Part shown: positions 7,559 to 16,056 of the stretch, in pieces | Numbering within the stretch: the stretch's first letter is position 1 | Layout of the letters: each line of letters begins with the position of its first letter | Origin: Polyangiaceae bacterium | GTDB taxonomy: Bacteria > Myxococcota_A > Polyangia > Polyangiales > Polyangiaceae | Direction of reading: 5' to 3' | DNA: 43,049 nucleotides | Assembly: GCA_020846005.1 (NCBI GenBank) | Contig: JADLEQ010000018.1 | Location: 1-43,049, forward strand | Program-made: the position numbers and the translations under genes | Notes under the pieces: generated by a model | What the model saw: the letters and a program-made list of their open reading frames with translations, nothing else | Databases searched by the model: none | Told to the model about the DNA's origin: nothing

Positions 7559-8944
7559 GACGTGAAGGACTCCGTGCTGGACGCCGTCGGCCGCACCCCG
7601 CTCGTGCGGCTCTCGAGGATCGGGCGAGGGCTCCCGGCCGAGCTCTTCGGCAAGCTCGAGCTGATGAACCCGGGCGGGTCGGTGAAGGACCGGATCGGAG
7701 TCCGGATGCTGCTCGAGGCCGAGAAGAGCGGGCGCATCCAGCCGGGCGACACGCTGATCGAGCCGACCAGCGGCAACACGGGCATCGGCCTGGCGCTGGC
7801 GGCCGCGATCCGCGGCTACCGCATCATCATCACGATGCCGGAGAAGATGAGCCGCGAGAAGCAGGTCGTCCTCGAGGCGCTCGGCGCGGAGATCATCCGC
7901 ACCCCGACCGAGGCGGCGTGGGACTCGCCCGAGAGCCACATCGGTGTCGCCCGGCGGCTGCAGGAGGTCATCCCGCGCTCCCACATCCTCGACCAGTACG
8001 CCAACCCGGACAACCCGCTCGCCCACGAGACGGGCACTGGCAAGGAGATCCTCGAGCAGCTGGACGGCCAGGTGGACGCGCTCGTCGCGACCGCGGGGAC
8101 CGGCGGCACCATCTCGGGCATCGCGCGGCTGTTCAAGCGGGAGTGCCCCAGGTGCCAGATCATCGGCGTCGACCCCGAGGGCTCCATCCTCGCGGGCCCC
8201 GGGCCGATCCACTCCTACAAGGTGGAGGGCATCGGCTACGACTTCATCCCGGACGTGCTCGATCGCTCGCTCGTCGATCGCTGGATCAAGACGAACGATC
8301 GCGACAGCTTCCGCGTCGCGCGCCAGCTCATCCGGAAGGAGGGGCTGCTCGTCGGCGGCTCGGCGGGCGCCGCGACGTGGGCCGCGCTCGAGGTGTGCCG
8401 CGAGCTACCTGTGGGCGCCCGAGTCGTCGTGATCCTGCCGGACTCCGTCCGCAACTACATGACGAAGTTCGTCGACGACGGCTGGATGCGGCAGAGCGGC
8501 TTCGTCACCACGGAGTGGGACTTCGGCAGCATCGAGGACGTGCTCCGCACGCTCTCCGCGCGCACCGTCATCACCATCGAGGACGATCGGACGCTCGGGG
8601 ACGCGGTCGAGCTCTTCAAGAAGTACGGGATCTCCCAGCTGCCCTGCACCTCGGGGGGGCGCCTCTCCGGCGTGATCACCGAGACGGACGTGCTCGATCT
8701 GTTGGTGCAGGGGCGGCGCCGCGAGACGCCGCTGGCCGAGGTGATGGTGCGCCGTGTGTCGACGGTGGCGCCGCACGGGCCTGCGGCGCTCCTGCCGCAG
8801 ATCTTCGAGCGAGGCGAGGTCGCGATCGTCGTCGACGAGCAGCACCAGGTCCGCGCCGTGCTCACGAAGATGGACCTCATCGAGTTCCTGTCGAAGCAGC
8901 GTCGCCTGGGCGACCGGCTCGACTCTACGCAGCGTCCGAGCTGA
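7556..8944 (+). CDS. Cystathionine beta-synthase-type PLP enzyme with CBS domain pair
   Basis: A 462-residue cytoplasmic enzyme of the fold-type II PLP family. GGSVKDR carries the Schiff-base Lys44, TSGNTG (71-76) is the substrate/Asn loop and GTGGT (181-185) binds the PLP phosphate. GSAGAA and ILPDSVRNYM are typical of cystathionine beta-synthases and related cysteine synthases. A tandem pair of CBS domains occupies about 345-455 and would bind adenosyl ligands to regulate activity. The whole length matches bacterial CBS proteins (about 455-465 residues). Known reaction: serine plus homocysteine to cystathionine; an O-acetylserine- or other activated-serine-dependent reaction cannot be excluded. 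No partner gene (cystathionine gamma-lyase) is adjacent. Confidence 0.92.
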   Translation: MDVKDSVLDAVGRTPLVRLSRIGRGLPAELFGKLELMNPGGSVKDRIGVRMLLEAEKSGRIQPGDTLIEPTSGNTGIGLALAAAIRGYRIIITMPEKMSREKQVVLEALGAEIIRTPTEAAWDSPESHIGVARRLQEVIPRSHILDQYANPDNPLAHETGTGKEILEQLDGQVDALVATAGTGGTISGIARLFKRECPRCQIIGVDPEGSILAGPGPIHSYKVEGIGYDFIPDVLDRSLVDRWIKTNDRDSFRVARQLIRKEGLLVGGSAGAATWAALEVCRELPVGARVVVILPDSVRNYMTKFVDDGWMRQSGFVTTEWDFGSIEDVLRTLSARTVITIEDDRTLGDAVELFKKYGISQLPCTSGGRLSGVITETDVLDLLVQGRRRETPLAEVMVRRVSTVAPHGPAALLPQIFERGEVAIVVDEQHQVRAVLTKMDLIEFLSKQRRLGDRLDSTQRPS

Positions 8945-8949
8945 GCCCG

Positions 8950-8968
8950 GCGCCGCTTCAGCCGGCGC
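8950..8968. terminator. Candidate terminator hairpin between convergent genes
   Basis: GCGCCG (8950-8955) pairs with CGGCGC (8963-8968) around a 7-base loop. It lies just after the stop at 8944 and spans the stop of the minus-strand gene ending at 8958. No T-tract. Confidence 0.28.
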
Positions 8969-9437
8969 GGTCGCGCTCCTCGCGTTCTGCCCGCGCGAGC
9001 GCGCCCCGCACACCGTAGAGCGTGGAGCCATCGGTCGGGAGCACGGGCCCGAGGGCCGCGGACGCGAGCGCGCCGAGCAACCGCTCGACGACTCCGGCGG
9101 CGGTGTCCGATCCCGCCTCCACCGCCCACACGCGGGGGCATCGATCGGCGAGGCTCGACATCCCCGCGGCGCGGCCCAGGCGCTCGGCGTCGGCGGCGCG
9201 CGACCGATCGTCGATCGTCGCGCGACGGGTCGTCACGGAGACGCGACCCCGTCTGCCCGTTCGCCGGCAACGGAGCGCGAGCTCACAACGGGTCGCCTCC
9301 GGCGCCGGTCCCTGCGGGTCGACGCCCTCCTCCCGCAGGACGTCGACGTCGAGCGCGAAGAAGCGCGTGGCGTTCGCGACGATCGTCGCGAGCGGGAGCC
9401 GACCGTCGCCAGCCTGGGAGAAGACGAGCGCGTCCAC
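8958..9437 (-). CDS. Conserved-looking protein of unknown function
   Basis: About 159 residues. This frame is chosen over the opposite strand because its composition is that of a real protein: VDALVFSQAGDGRLPLA, then TRFFALDVDVLREEGVDP, and a final DGSTLYGVRGAL, with balanced Asp/Glu/Arg and hydrophobic residues. The opposite frames are Arg/Ser/Pro-rich noise. The GTG at 9437 is a conservative start; the frame stays open to 9638 but that extension has non-coding composition. No signal peptide, membrane segment or known motif was found. It is convergent with the CBS-type gene (13-base gap) and divergent from the DGC gene. The start is uncertain. Confidence 0.5.
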   Translation of the reverse strand: MDALVFSQAGDGRLPLATIVANATRFFALDVDVLREEGVDPQGPAPEATRCELALRCRRTGRRGRVSVTTRRATIDDRSRAADAERLGRAAGMSSLADRCPRVWAVEAGSDTAAGVVERLLGALASAALGPVLPTDGSTLYGVRGALARAEREERDRAG

Positions 9438-9620
9438 TCGCGGAGCGGACCACTGTCTCAGGCCCGCCGCAACGCGGTCCCGTCTCCGGACCGTCGCGGG
9501 GTCGCCTCGGAGCCCGCCGCCCCACCGCCGTCGGGGCTTCGGGCAGCCGCCCGGCGGCGACCGCCGGACGCCCTGCCCGAGCGCCGGAGGCCATCCGCTC
9601 GCCCCGGCCCTCTCGCACGC

Positions 9621-9639
9621 TATCCTCCGCCGGGTCATG
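9621..9639 (+). promoter_or_regulatory. Candidate short-leader promoter -10 (TATCCT) of the DGC protein
   Basis: TATCCT at 9621-9626 ends 10 bases before the ATG at 9637. If used, the leader would be only about 4 bases. No Shine-Dalgarno site is visible. Confidence 0.45.
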
Positions 9640-10041
9640 CCGGTGGCGCTCCCGATCGTCTACTCGTGCTCGGGCTGCTCGAGCGCGGCGCAGATGGCGA
9701 ACCAGCTCGCGCTCTGGCTCGACCGCGACGGGTACGCGCAGATGTCGTGCATCGCGGGCGTCGGCGGCGGGGTGCCGGGGCTCGTGCGACTCGCGAGGAG
9801 CGGCCGGCCCATCGTGGCGCTCGACGGCTGCCCCCTGCAGTGTACGGCGGCGTGTCTCCGGGGGGCGGGCGTGCGCGCCGACGTGCAGGTGACGCTCTCC
9901 GACTTCGGCGTGAAGAAGCTCCAGCACGCCGACTTCGATCCCGCGCAGGCGCGCCAGCTCTACGAGCGCGAGGTCGCGCCTCCGGTGGCGGCGGCGCGTC
10001 GCGCGGAGTCGGCCGCTACCGAAGCGATCGCGCGCAGGTGA
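9637..10041 (+). CDS. DGC-domain putative zinc-binding protein
   Basis: A 134-residue protein matching the DGC family named after its Asp-Gly-Cys motif. Visible metal-ligand candidates are CSGC (Cys11, Cys14), SCIAGVGG (Cys38) and the DGCPLQC block (Cys65, Cys69) with Cys73 following. Residues 1-105 are the conserved domain; the last 25 are an Ala/Arg-rich tail. The family is found near redox, thiosulfate or metal-handling genes in many Proteobacteria and is described only as putatively zinc-binding. The ATG at 9637 is chosen because the family begins immediately with the PIVYSCSGCS strand. No functional partner is adjacent. Confidence 0.85.
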   Translation: MPVALPIVYSCSGCSSAAQMANQLALWLDRDGYAQMSCIAGVGGGVPGLVRLARSGRPIVALDGCPLQCTAACLRGAGVRADVQVTLSDFGVKKLQHADFDPAQARQLYEREVAPPVAAARRAESAATEAIARR

Positions 10042-10066
10042 CGCGCGGAGTCGCGCCCCGCTCGAT

Positions 10067-10095
10067 TTGCCGCTCCAGGGTGCGCGCGGTATGGA
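10067..10095 (+). promoter_or_regulatory. Possible sigma70 promoter of the Cys-rich lipoprotein
   Basis: TTGCCG (10067-10072) and TATGGA (10090-10095) are 17 bases apart. The predicted leader would be about 38 bases and contains GGAGG at 10130-10134, 5 bases before the ATG at 10140. Confidence 0.38.
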
Positions 10096-10129
10096 CCGTC
10101 GGCGCGGGGCTCGCTCCGCGCTTCTACTC

Positions 10130-10142
10130 GGAGGACGCGATG
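10130..10142 (+). promoter_or_regulatory. Strong ribosome-binding site before the Cys-rich lipoprotein
   Basis: GGAGG at 10130-10134, 5 bases before the ATG at 10140. It fixes the start at 10140; the same frame is open much further upstream without coding character. Confidence 0.75.
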
Positions 10143-12134
10143 GTCCGGACTGCTCTGTTGGCGTGGCTTGCGGTGGGCGCTCTCGGTGGGGCGATCGCCG
10201 GGTGCGGCGGGAGCGGCTCCGGGGGCGGCTACTTCCCCACGGACGACGGCGGGGCCGACGCCGCGGCGGGCGGCACCGCCGGTACGGGAGGCGGGGCGAG
10301 CGGCGCGGGCGGCGTCGGCGCGGCGGGGGCCGGCGGGGCGAGCGGGGCGAGCGGTTCGGCCGGGGACGGTGGCGCAGCAGGTGGCGCGGGGGCGGGCGGC
10401 GTCGGCGCGGCGGGCGCTGGCGGCGGCGCCAGCGGCACGGGCGGCGGCGGCACGGGCGGCGGCGGCACCGGCGGCGGCGGCACCGGCGGCGGCGGCACCG
10501 GCGGCGGCACCGGCGGCGGCGGCACCGGCGGCGGTGGCGGCGCGTGCACGAACAGCCTGTCCTGCGTGGGCTCGCCGTTCGGCACGATCTGCGATCCGAT
10601 CACCAAGACGTGCGTCGAGTGCGCGCAGCCCGCGGACTGTACCGGCACCGCCGACTGCGTCTCGAACACCTGCGTGCCGTACACGACCTGTCAGAACTCG
10701 CTCGACTGCCCGCTCGGTCAGGTGTGCGACCCGGCGGCGCAGCGCTGCTACCCGTGCCTGGGCGATCTGGACTGTGCGGGCGGCGCGAAGTGCATCGCGC
10801 ACCAGTGTGTCTCGCTGACCTCGTGCCAGAGCGACAACCAGTGCACGCCCATCGGCAAGCTGTGCGACCCGGGGCTCGGGTACTGCGTCGATTGCCTCGG
10901 CGACCCGGGGTGCTCCCCCGCCGAGCACTGTGCGCTCGGGACGTGCGCGCCGGACGTGTGCGCGACCGGCGCCTCGCGCTGCGAGGGCAACGCGCGGGCG
11001 AGCTGCCTGGCGAACGGCGGCGGGTGGGGCTCGGCGGTCGCTTGCCCGTCGCAGACGACCTGTACCGAGGGCGGCGGCGGCGCGACCTGCTCGCCGTGGT
11101 CGTGCACGGCCGGGCAGACGTACTGCGAGGGCTCCACGCTGGTGACCTGTTCGGCGGACGGCCTGCAGCGCGTCTCGGAGGTGGACTGCGGCGCGACGAG
11201 CCAGATCTGCTCGGCGGGCGCCTGCACGAGCCAGGTGTGCACCCCGTACTCGATCTACTGCGACGGCGCCCAGGTCCGGGAGTGCGACTCCACCGGCACG
11301 AGCGCGGTGGTCCTCGACTTCTGCGGGTTCGACGAGTACTGCCGCGCGCTGCCGACGCCGGCCTCCTGCGTGCCGATGGTGTGTGCCCCCGACCAGCCGG
11401 CGTGCGACGGCGACGTCCTCCGGACGTGCAACTCGACCGGCTCCGGCTTCCTCTCCGGCGGGACGAGCTGCGCGCCGTACGCCTGCGTGTCCGGGGCGTG
11501 CGCCGCCTGCCCGACGAACCCGGTCGAGGATCTGCGCCTCGTGGAGGTGTTCCTCGGGGCGACGGACCACATCGTCATCGAGAACACCGGCACCTGCCCC
11601 GTGGACGTGGCCGGGCTCCGGCTCGTCGTGCGGACCTCGGCGGGCACCGCGGACGATCTCTCCTACCTGCTCCCGTCGCGCGTGCTCGCCGGCGGCGAGC
11701 AGGTCTACGTGACGGACGACCAGAGCACCCCGACGGACATCGTCCCGTCGTCGAACATCTACTTCACCGCGTCGACGGGCGAGAACGTCCTGCTCTGCGA
11801 CGGCCTCTGCACCGCCACCACCGTGATCGACGCGTTCCGTCACGCCTCCGGCGCGGCCCCGCCGGCGCTCCCGGCGGGCATCACGTTCGTCTCCGCCCCG
11901 GAGACGGGCATCACCTCGGCGAACGTCGAGACGAGCGCCTACGTCCGCGTGGGGTACTCGGGCTCCGCCCCCGCGTTCAGCGCGGCCGACTGGGCCGTCG
12001 GCGCGGCGTCGAGGATCGTCTCGGACTGCCCCGCGACCGCTCCCGCCGACGGATCGGCGTGCTCTTCGCTCGGGACGACCTGCTCGTACGGCGCGATCAC
12101 CTGCAGCTGTCTCTTCACGTGGAGCTGCAGCTAG
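10140..12134 (+). CDS. Cys-rich lipoprotein with Gly-rich linker and lamin-tail-like domain
   Basis: A 664-residue lipoprotein. The signal peptide ends in GAIAGC (Cys22). Residues about 25-135 are a Gly/Ala/Ser/Thr linker ending in repeated GGGGT units. Residues about 136-460 contain some 45 cysteines in short repeated units (for example CVECAQPADC, CYPCLGDLDC, CVDCLGDPGC), reminiscent of secreted disulfide-rich modules in myxobacteria. From about 460 the sequence LRLVEVF-DHIVIENTG-PVDVAGLRLVV and later GGEQVYVTDD fits a lamin-tail (LTD)-type immunoglobulin-like fold, a domain often used in secreted bacterial proteins. Likely an outer-surface structural or adhesive protein. The methyltransferase begins one base after its stop. 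Confidence 0.82.
   Translation: MVRTALLAWLAVGALGGAIAGCGGSGSGGGYFPTDDGGADAAAGGTAGTGGGASGAGGVGAAGAGGASGASGSAGDGGAAGGAGAGGVGAAGAGGGASGTGGGGTGGGGTGGGGTGGGGTGGGTGGGGTGGGGGACTNSLSCVGSPFGTICDPITKTCVECAQPADCTGTADCVSNTCVPYTTCQNSLDCPLGQVCDPAAQRCYPCLGDLDCAGGAKCIAHQCVSLTSCQSDNQCTPIGKLCDPGLGYCVDCLGDPGCSPAEHCALGTCAPDVCATGASRCEGNARASCLANGGGWGSAVACPSQTTCTEGGGGATCSPWSCTAGQTYCEGSTLVTCSADGLQRVSEVDCGATSQICSAGACTSQVCTPYSIYCDGAQVRECDSTGTSAVVLDFCGFDEYCRALPTPASCVPMVCAPDQPACDGDVLRTCNSTGSGFLSGGTSCAPYACVSGACAACPTNPVEDLRLVEVFLGATDHIVIENTGTCPVDVAGLRLVVRTSAGTADDLSYLLPSRVLAGGEQVYVTDDQSTPTDIVPSSNIYFTASTGENVLLCDGLCTATTVIDAFRHASGAAPPALPAGITFVSAPETGITSANVETSAYVRVGYSGSAPAFSAADWAVGAASRIVSDCPATAPADGSACSSLGTTCSYGAITCSCLFTWSCS
10441..10542 (+). 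repeat. 15-bp in-frame repeat coding GGGGT units
   Basis: Unit GGCGGCGGCGGCACC and close variants, one 12-bp shortened copy included, coding the end of the Gly-rich linker of the lipoprotein. Copy-number change would lengthen or shorten the linker without frameshift. Confidence 0.85.
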
Positions 12135-12135
12135 C

Positions 12136-12834
12136 GTGGGCGCGCATGGAGCGGCGCGGGTCGCTCGAGGCGCTGGGGTGCCCGACGTGTCGGTCGCGAG
12201 CGCGGCGCGGCGTTACCGGCGCTGTGAGCCGCGCCACCGGTGGTACGCGAGGTGCAAGTACCACCTCGACCCAATCTATGCGGTCGCGGCCGGCCACGCG
12301 CGCCCCGGTACGCGGACGCTCGACCTCGGAGCGGGGCTGAATCTGCTCGCGGTGCTCCTGCACGAGCTCGGCGAGGGGCGCCGCGCCGAGGGGGTCGAGC
12401 GCGACGGCGCGAAGGTCGGCGCCGCGCGGCGGGCAGCTCCCGAGGTGCCGATCGTCGAGGCGGATCTCGTCGACCTCCCGCCGCTCGAGCCGGCCGACTT
12501 GGTCACGCTGATCGACGTGCTCCACTGCTTCCCCGCGGCCGCGGTCGAGCGAGTGCTCGACGCCGCGTGCGCGCTCCTCGCGCCGCGCGGCACGCTGCTG
12601 GTCCGCGAGACGACCGCCGACTCGCGCGCCGGCTGGACGCGCACGCTCGAGAGGGTCGCGATCGCGGCGGGGTGGAACGCCGCGGACGAGGTGCGGTTCT
12701 TCGAGGCGGGCGAGCTCTGCGCGCGGCTCGAGAGCCGCGGGCTCGTCGTCTCCGAGCGCGACGTGTCGGGGCCGCTCCACCCGGGGAACCGGCTGTACGT
12801 CGCGCGGCGCAGGGCGAGCGTCAGCGCGGCGTGA
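12136..12834 (+). CDS. Class I SAM-dependent methyltransferase
   Basis: A 232-residue protein with a Rossmann methyltransferase core: motif I TLDLGAG (61-67), an acidic strand end at VERDGAKVGAARRAAP, motif VEADLVDLP and the strand LVTLIDVLHCFP, then LAPRGTLLVRET. N-terminal ARRYRRCEPRHRWYARCKYHLDP may be substrate-binding. The GTG at 12136 is used because it gives the longest frame directly after the lipoprotein stop; GTG at 12178 or 12187 would remove 14-17 residues of weak composition and is equally possible. A TAGCGT at 12132-12137 is too close to serve this start but fits the later ones. The substrate is unknown. Its 3' end overlaps the GH3 gene by 14 bases. Confidence 0.82.
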   Translation: MGAHGAARVARGAGVPDVSVASAARRYRRCEPRHRWYARCKYHLDPIYAVAAGHARPGTRTLDLGAGLNLLAVLLHELGEGRRAEGVERDGAKVGAARRAAPEVPIVEADLVDLPPLEPADLVTLIDVLHCFPAAAVERVLDAACALLAPRGTLLVRETTADSRAGWTRTLERVAIAAGWNAADEVRFFEAGELCARLESRGLVVSERDVSGPLHPGNRLYVARRRASVSAA

Positions 12835-14896
12835 CGGCGGCCGAGACGGGGCGCTCGGCCGCGGAGGGGCCGGCGCTGAGGACGATGCCCGCCGGCTCGA
12901 GGACGAACGCTTGCGCCGCGGCGTCCCAGTAGGCGAGGTCCCGACCGCGCAGCGGGATCTCCACGGTGGCGGCCTCGCCCGGCGCGAGCTCCACGCGCGC
13001 GAACCCCACGAGCCGGACGGGCGCGCGCTCGATCGCGGACTCGACCACGCTGGCGTAGAGCTGCACCACCTCAGCCTGCGCGCGCGCGCCCGTGTTGGTC
13101 ACCGTCACGCTCGCGGTGAGCGAGCCGTCCGCGGCGATGGAGCTTCCGTCCAGCCCGATCGCGTCGTACCGGATCGTCGAGTAGCCGAGCCCGAAGCCGA
13201 GCGGGAAGGCCGCCTCGGTGCCGCGCGCGTCGAGCCAGGCCTGGCCGTGGAGCAGCCCATACGTGACCTGGTCGCTCGTGGCATCGAACGGCGGCAGGTC
13301 CGCTTCCTGCACGGGGAAGACCGCCGGGAGCCGGCCGCTCGGGGCGTGGTCGCCAAAGAGGATCTCGGCGAGCGCGTGCCCGCCCTCCATCCCGGGGTAC
13401 CACGCCATGAGGACGGCCGCGGTGCCGCTGATCCACGGCTCGGTGAGCACGGGGCCGCCCGCCTCGAGGACGACCAGCGTCCGCGGCTGACGCGCGGAGA
13501 CCGCCTGGAGGAGCGCTACGTCCTCGGCGGGCAGCGCGAGGCTCGATCGGTCGCCGCCCCCGCCAGGGAGCTTCTCGCCCTCGTCGTCCGGCTCGAGCGC
13601 GATCACGACCACCGCGGCGTCGGCGCCCGAGATGGAGTCGAGCTCGGCGCTGCTCGGCGCGCTGGTGAGGAACGACTCCACGCTGATCCCGCCGGCGCCC
13701 GCGACGATCCCCGCGAGCGGAGACACCGCCCGCGTCGGCTGGGCGTTGCTGCTCCCCTCGTCGCCGAGGCGCGGCACGTCCGCGAGCCGGCCGACGACCG
13801 CGAGGCGGCCGATCGCGGCGCGGTCCAGCGGCAGCGCGCCCCCGACGTTGCGCAGCAGCACGATCCCCTCTCGGGCCGCGCGCCGCGCCAGCTCCACGTG
13901 GGGAGCGCTCTCCACGACGGCGGGGTCGCGCGCGGCGGGCGTGTCCAGCGAGTACTGGAGCTTCCTCCGCAGGATCCGTCGGACGGAGTCGTCGATCGTC
14001 GCCTCCGGGACCTCACCCGCCTGCACGGCCGCCACCAGGCGGAAGCCGTAGTGATTCGAGACGGGCATCTCGATGTCGAGCCCGCCGAGGGCCGAGCCCA
14101 CGGTGCTCCGGGTCCCCGCCAGCCAGTCCGACTCGACGAACCCGTCGAAGCCCCAGCCGTCCTTCAGGAGGGTGCGGAGGAGCACCTCGTTCTCGGCGCA
14201 GTACTCGCCGTTCACCCGATTGTAGGCGCTCATCACGCTCGCGACGTTGGCGTCGCGGACCACCCGCTCGAAGTGGGGCGTGTAGATCTCGCGCAGGGCG
14301 CGCTCGTCGAGCTCGACGCTCACGCTGAGGCGCGTGTTCTCGATGCTGTTGGCCGCGAAGTGCTTGGCGCTCGCCAGCACGTGCCGCTGGACGCCCTCGA
14401 CGAACGCGACCCCGAGCGCGCCGAGGTGCGCCGGATCCTCGCCGTACGTCTCTTGCGCGCGGCCCCAGCGCGGGTGGCGCAGGACGTTGATCGTCGGCGC
14501 GAGCAGGACGTTGCCGCCCTTCGCTGCCGTCTCTCGGCCCATCGCCTCGCCGATCTCGCGCTCGAGGTCGACATCCCACGTCGCGCCGCGGGCGATCCCG
14601 ACGGGGAACGTCGTCGCTCTCCCGGCGCGCACGCCGCGCGGGCCATCCACCATCCAGAACGAGGGGATGCCGAGCCGGGCGTTCTCCGCGGTGCCGTACA
14701 GATCGTCCACCGGCGCGAAGCCCGACCCGTGCATCTGCTCGACCTTCTCCTCGAGCGTCAGCTCGGCGAGCCACTCCTCCACCCGGCGCTCGACCGCATC
14801 CTGCGGGCTGGGCCTGGCGCGCTCCGCTGTCGATCCGCAGGCGCAGGCACCGAGGCCGGACACGATCGCGACGACGCTCGACCAAGCGTGAGCCAT
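12821..14896 (-). CDS. GH3 family beta-glucosidase-like lipoprotein
   Basis: A 691-residue exported glycoside hydrolase. The N-terminus is a short signal peptide with lipobox SGLGAC (Cys18). The family 3 N-terminal barrel runs from LTLEEKVEQMHG; conserved segments include GPRGVRAG, LLAPTINVLRHPRWGRAQETYGEDP, ASAKHFAAN and FVESDWLAG, whose Asp257 is the expected nucleophile. The C-terminal sandwich (GIVLLRNVGGALPL) and a fibronectin-III-like tail (VTVTNTGARAQAEVVQLY) complete the usual three-domain layout. Expected activity is release of terminal beta-linked glucose or xylose from oligosaccharides at the cell surface; the exact sugar is not deducible. No polysaccharide-utilisation cluster surrounds it. 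Confidence 0.9.
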   Translation of the reverse strand: MAHAWSSVVAIVSGLGACACGSTAERARPSPQDAVERRVEEWLAELTLEEKVEQMHGSGFAPVDDLYGTAENARLGIPSFWMVDGPRGVRAGRATTFPVGIARGATWDVDLEREIGEAMGRETAAKGGNVLLAPTINVLRHPRWGRAQETYGEDPAHLGALGVAFVEGVQRHVLASAKHFAANSIENTRLSVSVELDERALREIYTPHFERVVRDANVASVMSAYNRVNGEYCAENEVLLRTLLKDGWGFDGFVESDWLAGTRSTVGSALGGLDIEMPVSNHYGFRLVAAVQAGEVPEATIDDSVRRILRRKLQYSLDTPAARDPAVVESAPHVELARRAAREGIVLLRNVGGALPLDRAAIGRLAVVGRLADVPRLGDEGSSNAQPTRAVSPLAGIVAGAGGISVESFLTSAPSSAELDSISGADAAVVVIALEPDDEGEKLPGGGGDRSSLALPAEDVALLQAVSARQPRTLVVLEAGGPVLTEPWISGTAAVLMAWYPGMEGGHALAEILFGDHAPSGRLPAVFPVQEADLPPFDATSDQVTYGLLHGQAWLDARGTEAAFPLGFGLGYSTIRYDAIGLDGSSIAADGSLTASVTVTNTGARAQAEVVQLYASVVESAIERAPVRLVGFARVELAPGEAATVEIPLRGRDLAYWDAAAQAFVLEPAGIVLSAGPSAAERPVSAAVTPR

Positions 14897-14908
14897 CGCC
14901 CCAGAGTA
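14894..14908 (-). promoter_or_regulatory. Leaderless promoter -10 (TACTCT) of the GH3 gene
   Basis: On the minus strand TGATACTCT ends 6 bases before the ATG at 14896 (-10 at 14908-14903, extended by TG). Spacing is exactly that of a leaderless transcript. It lies in the 68-base gap after the upstream lipoprotein gene, so GH3 need not depend on read-through. Confidence 0.55.
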
Positions 14909-14964
14909 TCACCCGTCCTGGTCGATCGCTCGCGCGCGAGCGGCGCGCCCGCGACCATGGTCGC

Positions 14965-15660
14965 TCACGGCCCGACGATGGTCCACGCGCAGTGGGCGTC
15001 GGGGCCGCAGTACGGGAGGACGTACGGCGGGTACGGCGGAGGTGCGCAGGGTGGGCAGGCGCCGCCGTTCGGCGGGCACACCTCGGCCTCGAGGTTCGCC
15101 CGCGCGCTGTAGGCGACGAGGCGATCCGTGGGCCCACCGCCGCAGTCCTCGCAGCAGTCCGTGCCCCAGCGTACGCGACAGTCGGAGTCCGACTGACACT
15201 CGCTCAGCTGGTCGTGCCTCAGGTCGAGCGCGCGACACTCCCCGTCGCGGCACGCCGCGAAGAAGGAGGGGTCGTCGGCGGACACACATCCAGGGCACGC
15301 GATGTCGAACCGGCAGAGCTGCGCCTCCAGGTCGTTTACGTGCTCCATGTTCACCGGCTGGTACCGGTCGATGGGGGTCGAGGGGTCGCAGTAGCCGCCG
15401 CAGCAGTTGGTCGCGAACAGCGTGCAGGTGCCGGGGGCGTCGCACTCCGTCAGGCTCGGCGAGGCGCCGCTGCCCCCAGCGCCGCTCACCCCGGCGCTCC
15501 CGCCGCCGTGTGCGCCGCCCGTCCCGCCTCCACCCGCGCCGGCGGCGCCGCCAGCGTCCGAGCCCTGCGCCGCGCCGACGGCAGAGCCGCCGCAGCTGAT
15601 CGAGAGCCCCGCGACCACCCACAGCCATGGCGTCACGCCGCGCCCGATCAGCTGCCTCAT
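14965..15660 (-). CDS. Lipoprotein with duplicated Cys-rich domain
   Basis: A 231-residue predicted lipoprotein (signal peptide to Cys23 in LSISC) with a Gly/Ala/Ser linker to about residue 68. Two related Cys-rich domains follow, about 73-144 and 155-227. Both show a CC-x-x-C element (NCCGGYC; DCCEDC), a Tyr-containing segment, LEA followed by a Cys, an ACPxC element (ACPGC; ACPPC), and a final C-x(2-3)-C (CRDGEC; CGPDAHC). The arrangement looks like an internal duplication. No named family was recognised. It is followed on the same strand by the GH3 gene after 68 bases. Confidence 0.72.
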   Translation of the reverse strand: MRQLIGRGVTPWLWVVAGLSISCGGSAVGAAQGSDAGGAAGAGGGGTGGAHGGGSAGVSGAGGSGASPSLTECDAPGTCTLFATNCCGGYCDPSTPIDRYQPVNMEHVNDLEAQLCRFDIACPGCVSADDPSFFAACRDGECRALDLRHDQLSECQSDSDCRVRWGTDCCEDCGGGPTDRLVAYSARANLEAEVCPPNGGACPPCAPPPYPPYVLPYCGPDAHCAWTIVGP

Positions 15661-15672
15661 CCCGTGACTCTA
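15658..15672 (-). promoter_or_regulatory. Leaderless promoter -10 (TAGAGT) of the duplicated Cys-domain lipoprotein
   Basis: On the minus strand TAGAGT (15672-15667) ends 6 bases before the ATG at 15660; no Shine-Dalgarno site. Confidence 0.5.
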
Positions 15673-16053
15673 GCGCGCCTCGGCGCGGCGCGCCGGGCGC
15701 CGCGCCACGCGGGGCCCACTCGGGCGTCGTCGCCCCGCGGCCGACCGGTGCTCGGGCGTAGCCGATCCTCTGCGTCGTGATCGGGGATCCGCGTCGGGCG
15801 ACCTCGGTCATCCGCTCGCGCGTGCGGCGCAGCCACGAGGACGCCCGGGAGCTCACGCCAGGAGCGCGCCTCGCGATCGCGCGCCGCCTGCCCCGCCTGG
15901 CCCACGCGTCGAGGCTCGCGAGCCGACGCGCTGGCGCTCCTCGACTCCGATACCTGGAGAGGATCCCTCGGCGCGCCCGCCGCGGTTCGGCCGCGGGCCG
16001 GCGCCCGGCGGCGCCGTCGACACCGCGGGCGCGGGCGCACTACGCTCACCCTC
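15661..16053. other. Divergent intergenic region, no gene supported
   Basis: 393 bases between divergent genes. -10 boxes lie at both ends (15667-15672 minus, 16041-16046 plus). Open frames crossing it are Arg/Pro/Ala/Ser-rich and lack start signals or recognisable domains. Nothing else was seen. Confidence 0.6.
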
Positions 16054-16056
16054 GTG
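16017..16056 (+). promoter_or_regulatory. Leaderless promoter (TCGACA - TACGCT) of the GH2 gene
   Basis: TACGCT at 16041-16046 ends 7 bases before the GTG at 16054. TCGACA at 16017-16022 is a one-mismatch -35 with an 18-base spacer, the best -35 among the leaderless genes here. Confidence 0.6.

Noticed and set aside
9022-9636. N-terminal extension of the DGC protein from 9022
   Set aside because: Composition is Arg/Ser/Pro noise opposite a better minus-strand frame; the family begins at 9637, which also has an upstream -10.
15777-16053. Possible small basic protein starting at GTG 15777
   Set aside because: The frame runs on into the GH2 gene out of register, is Arg-rich, and has no ribosome site or recognised motif.
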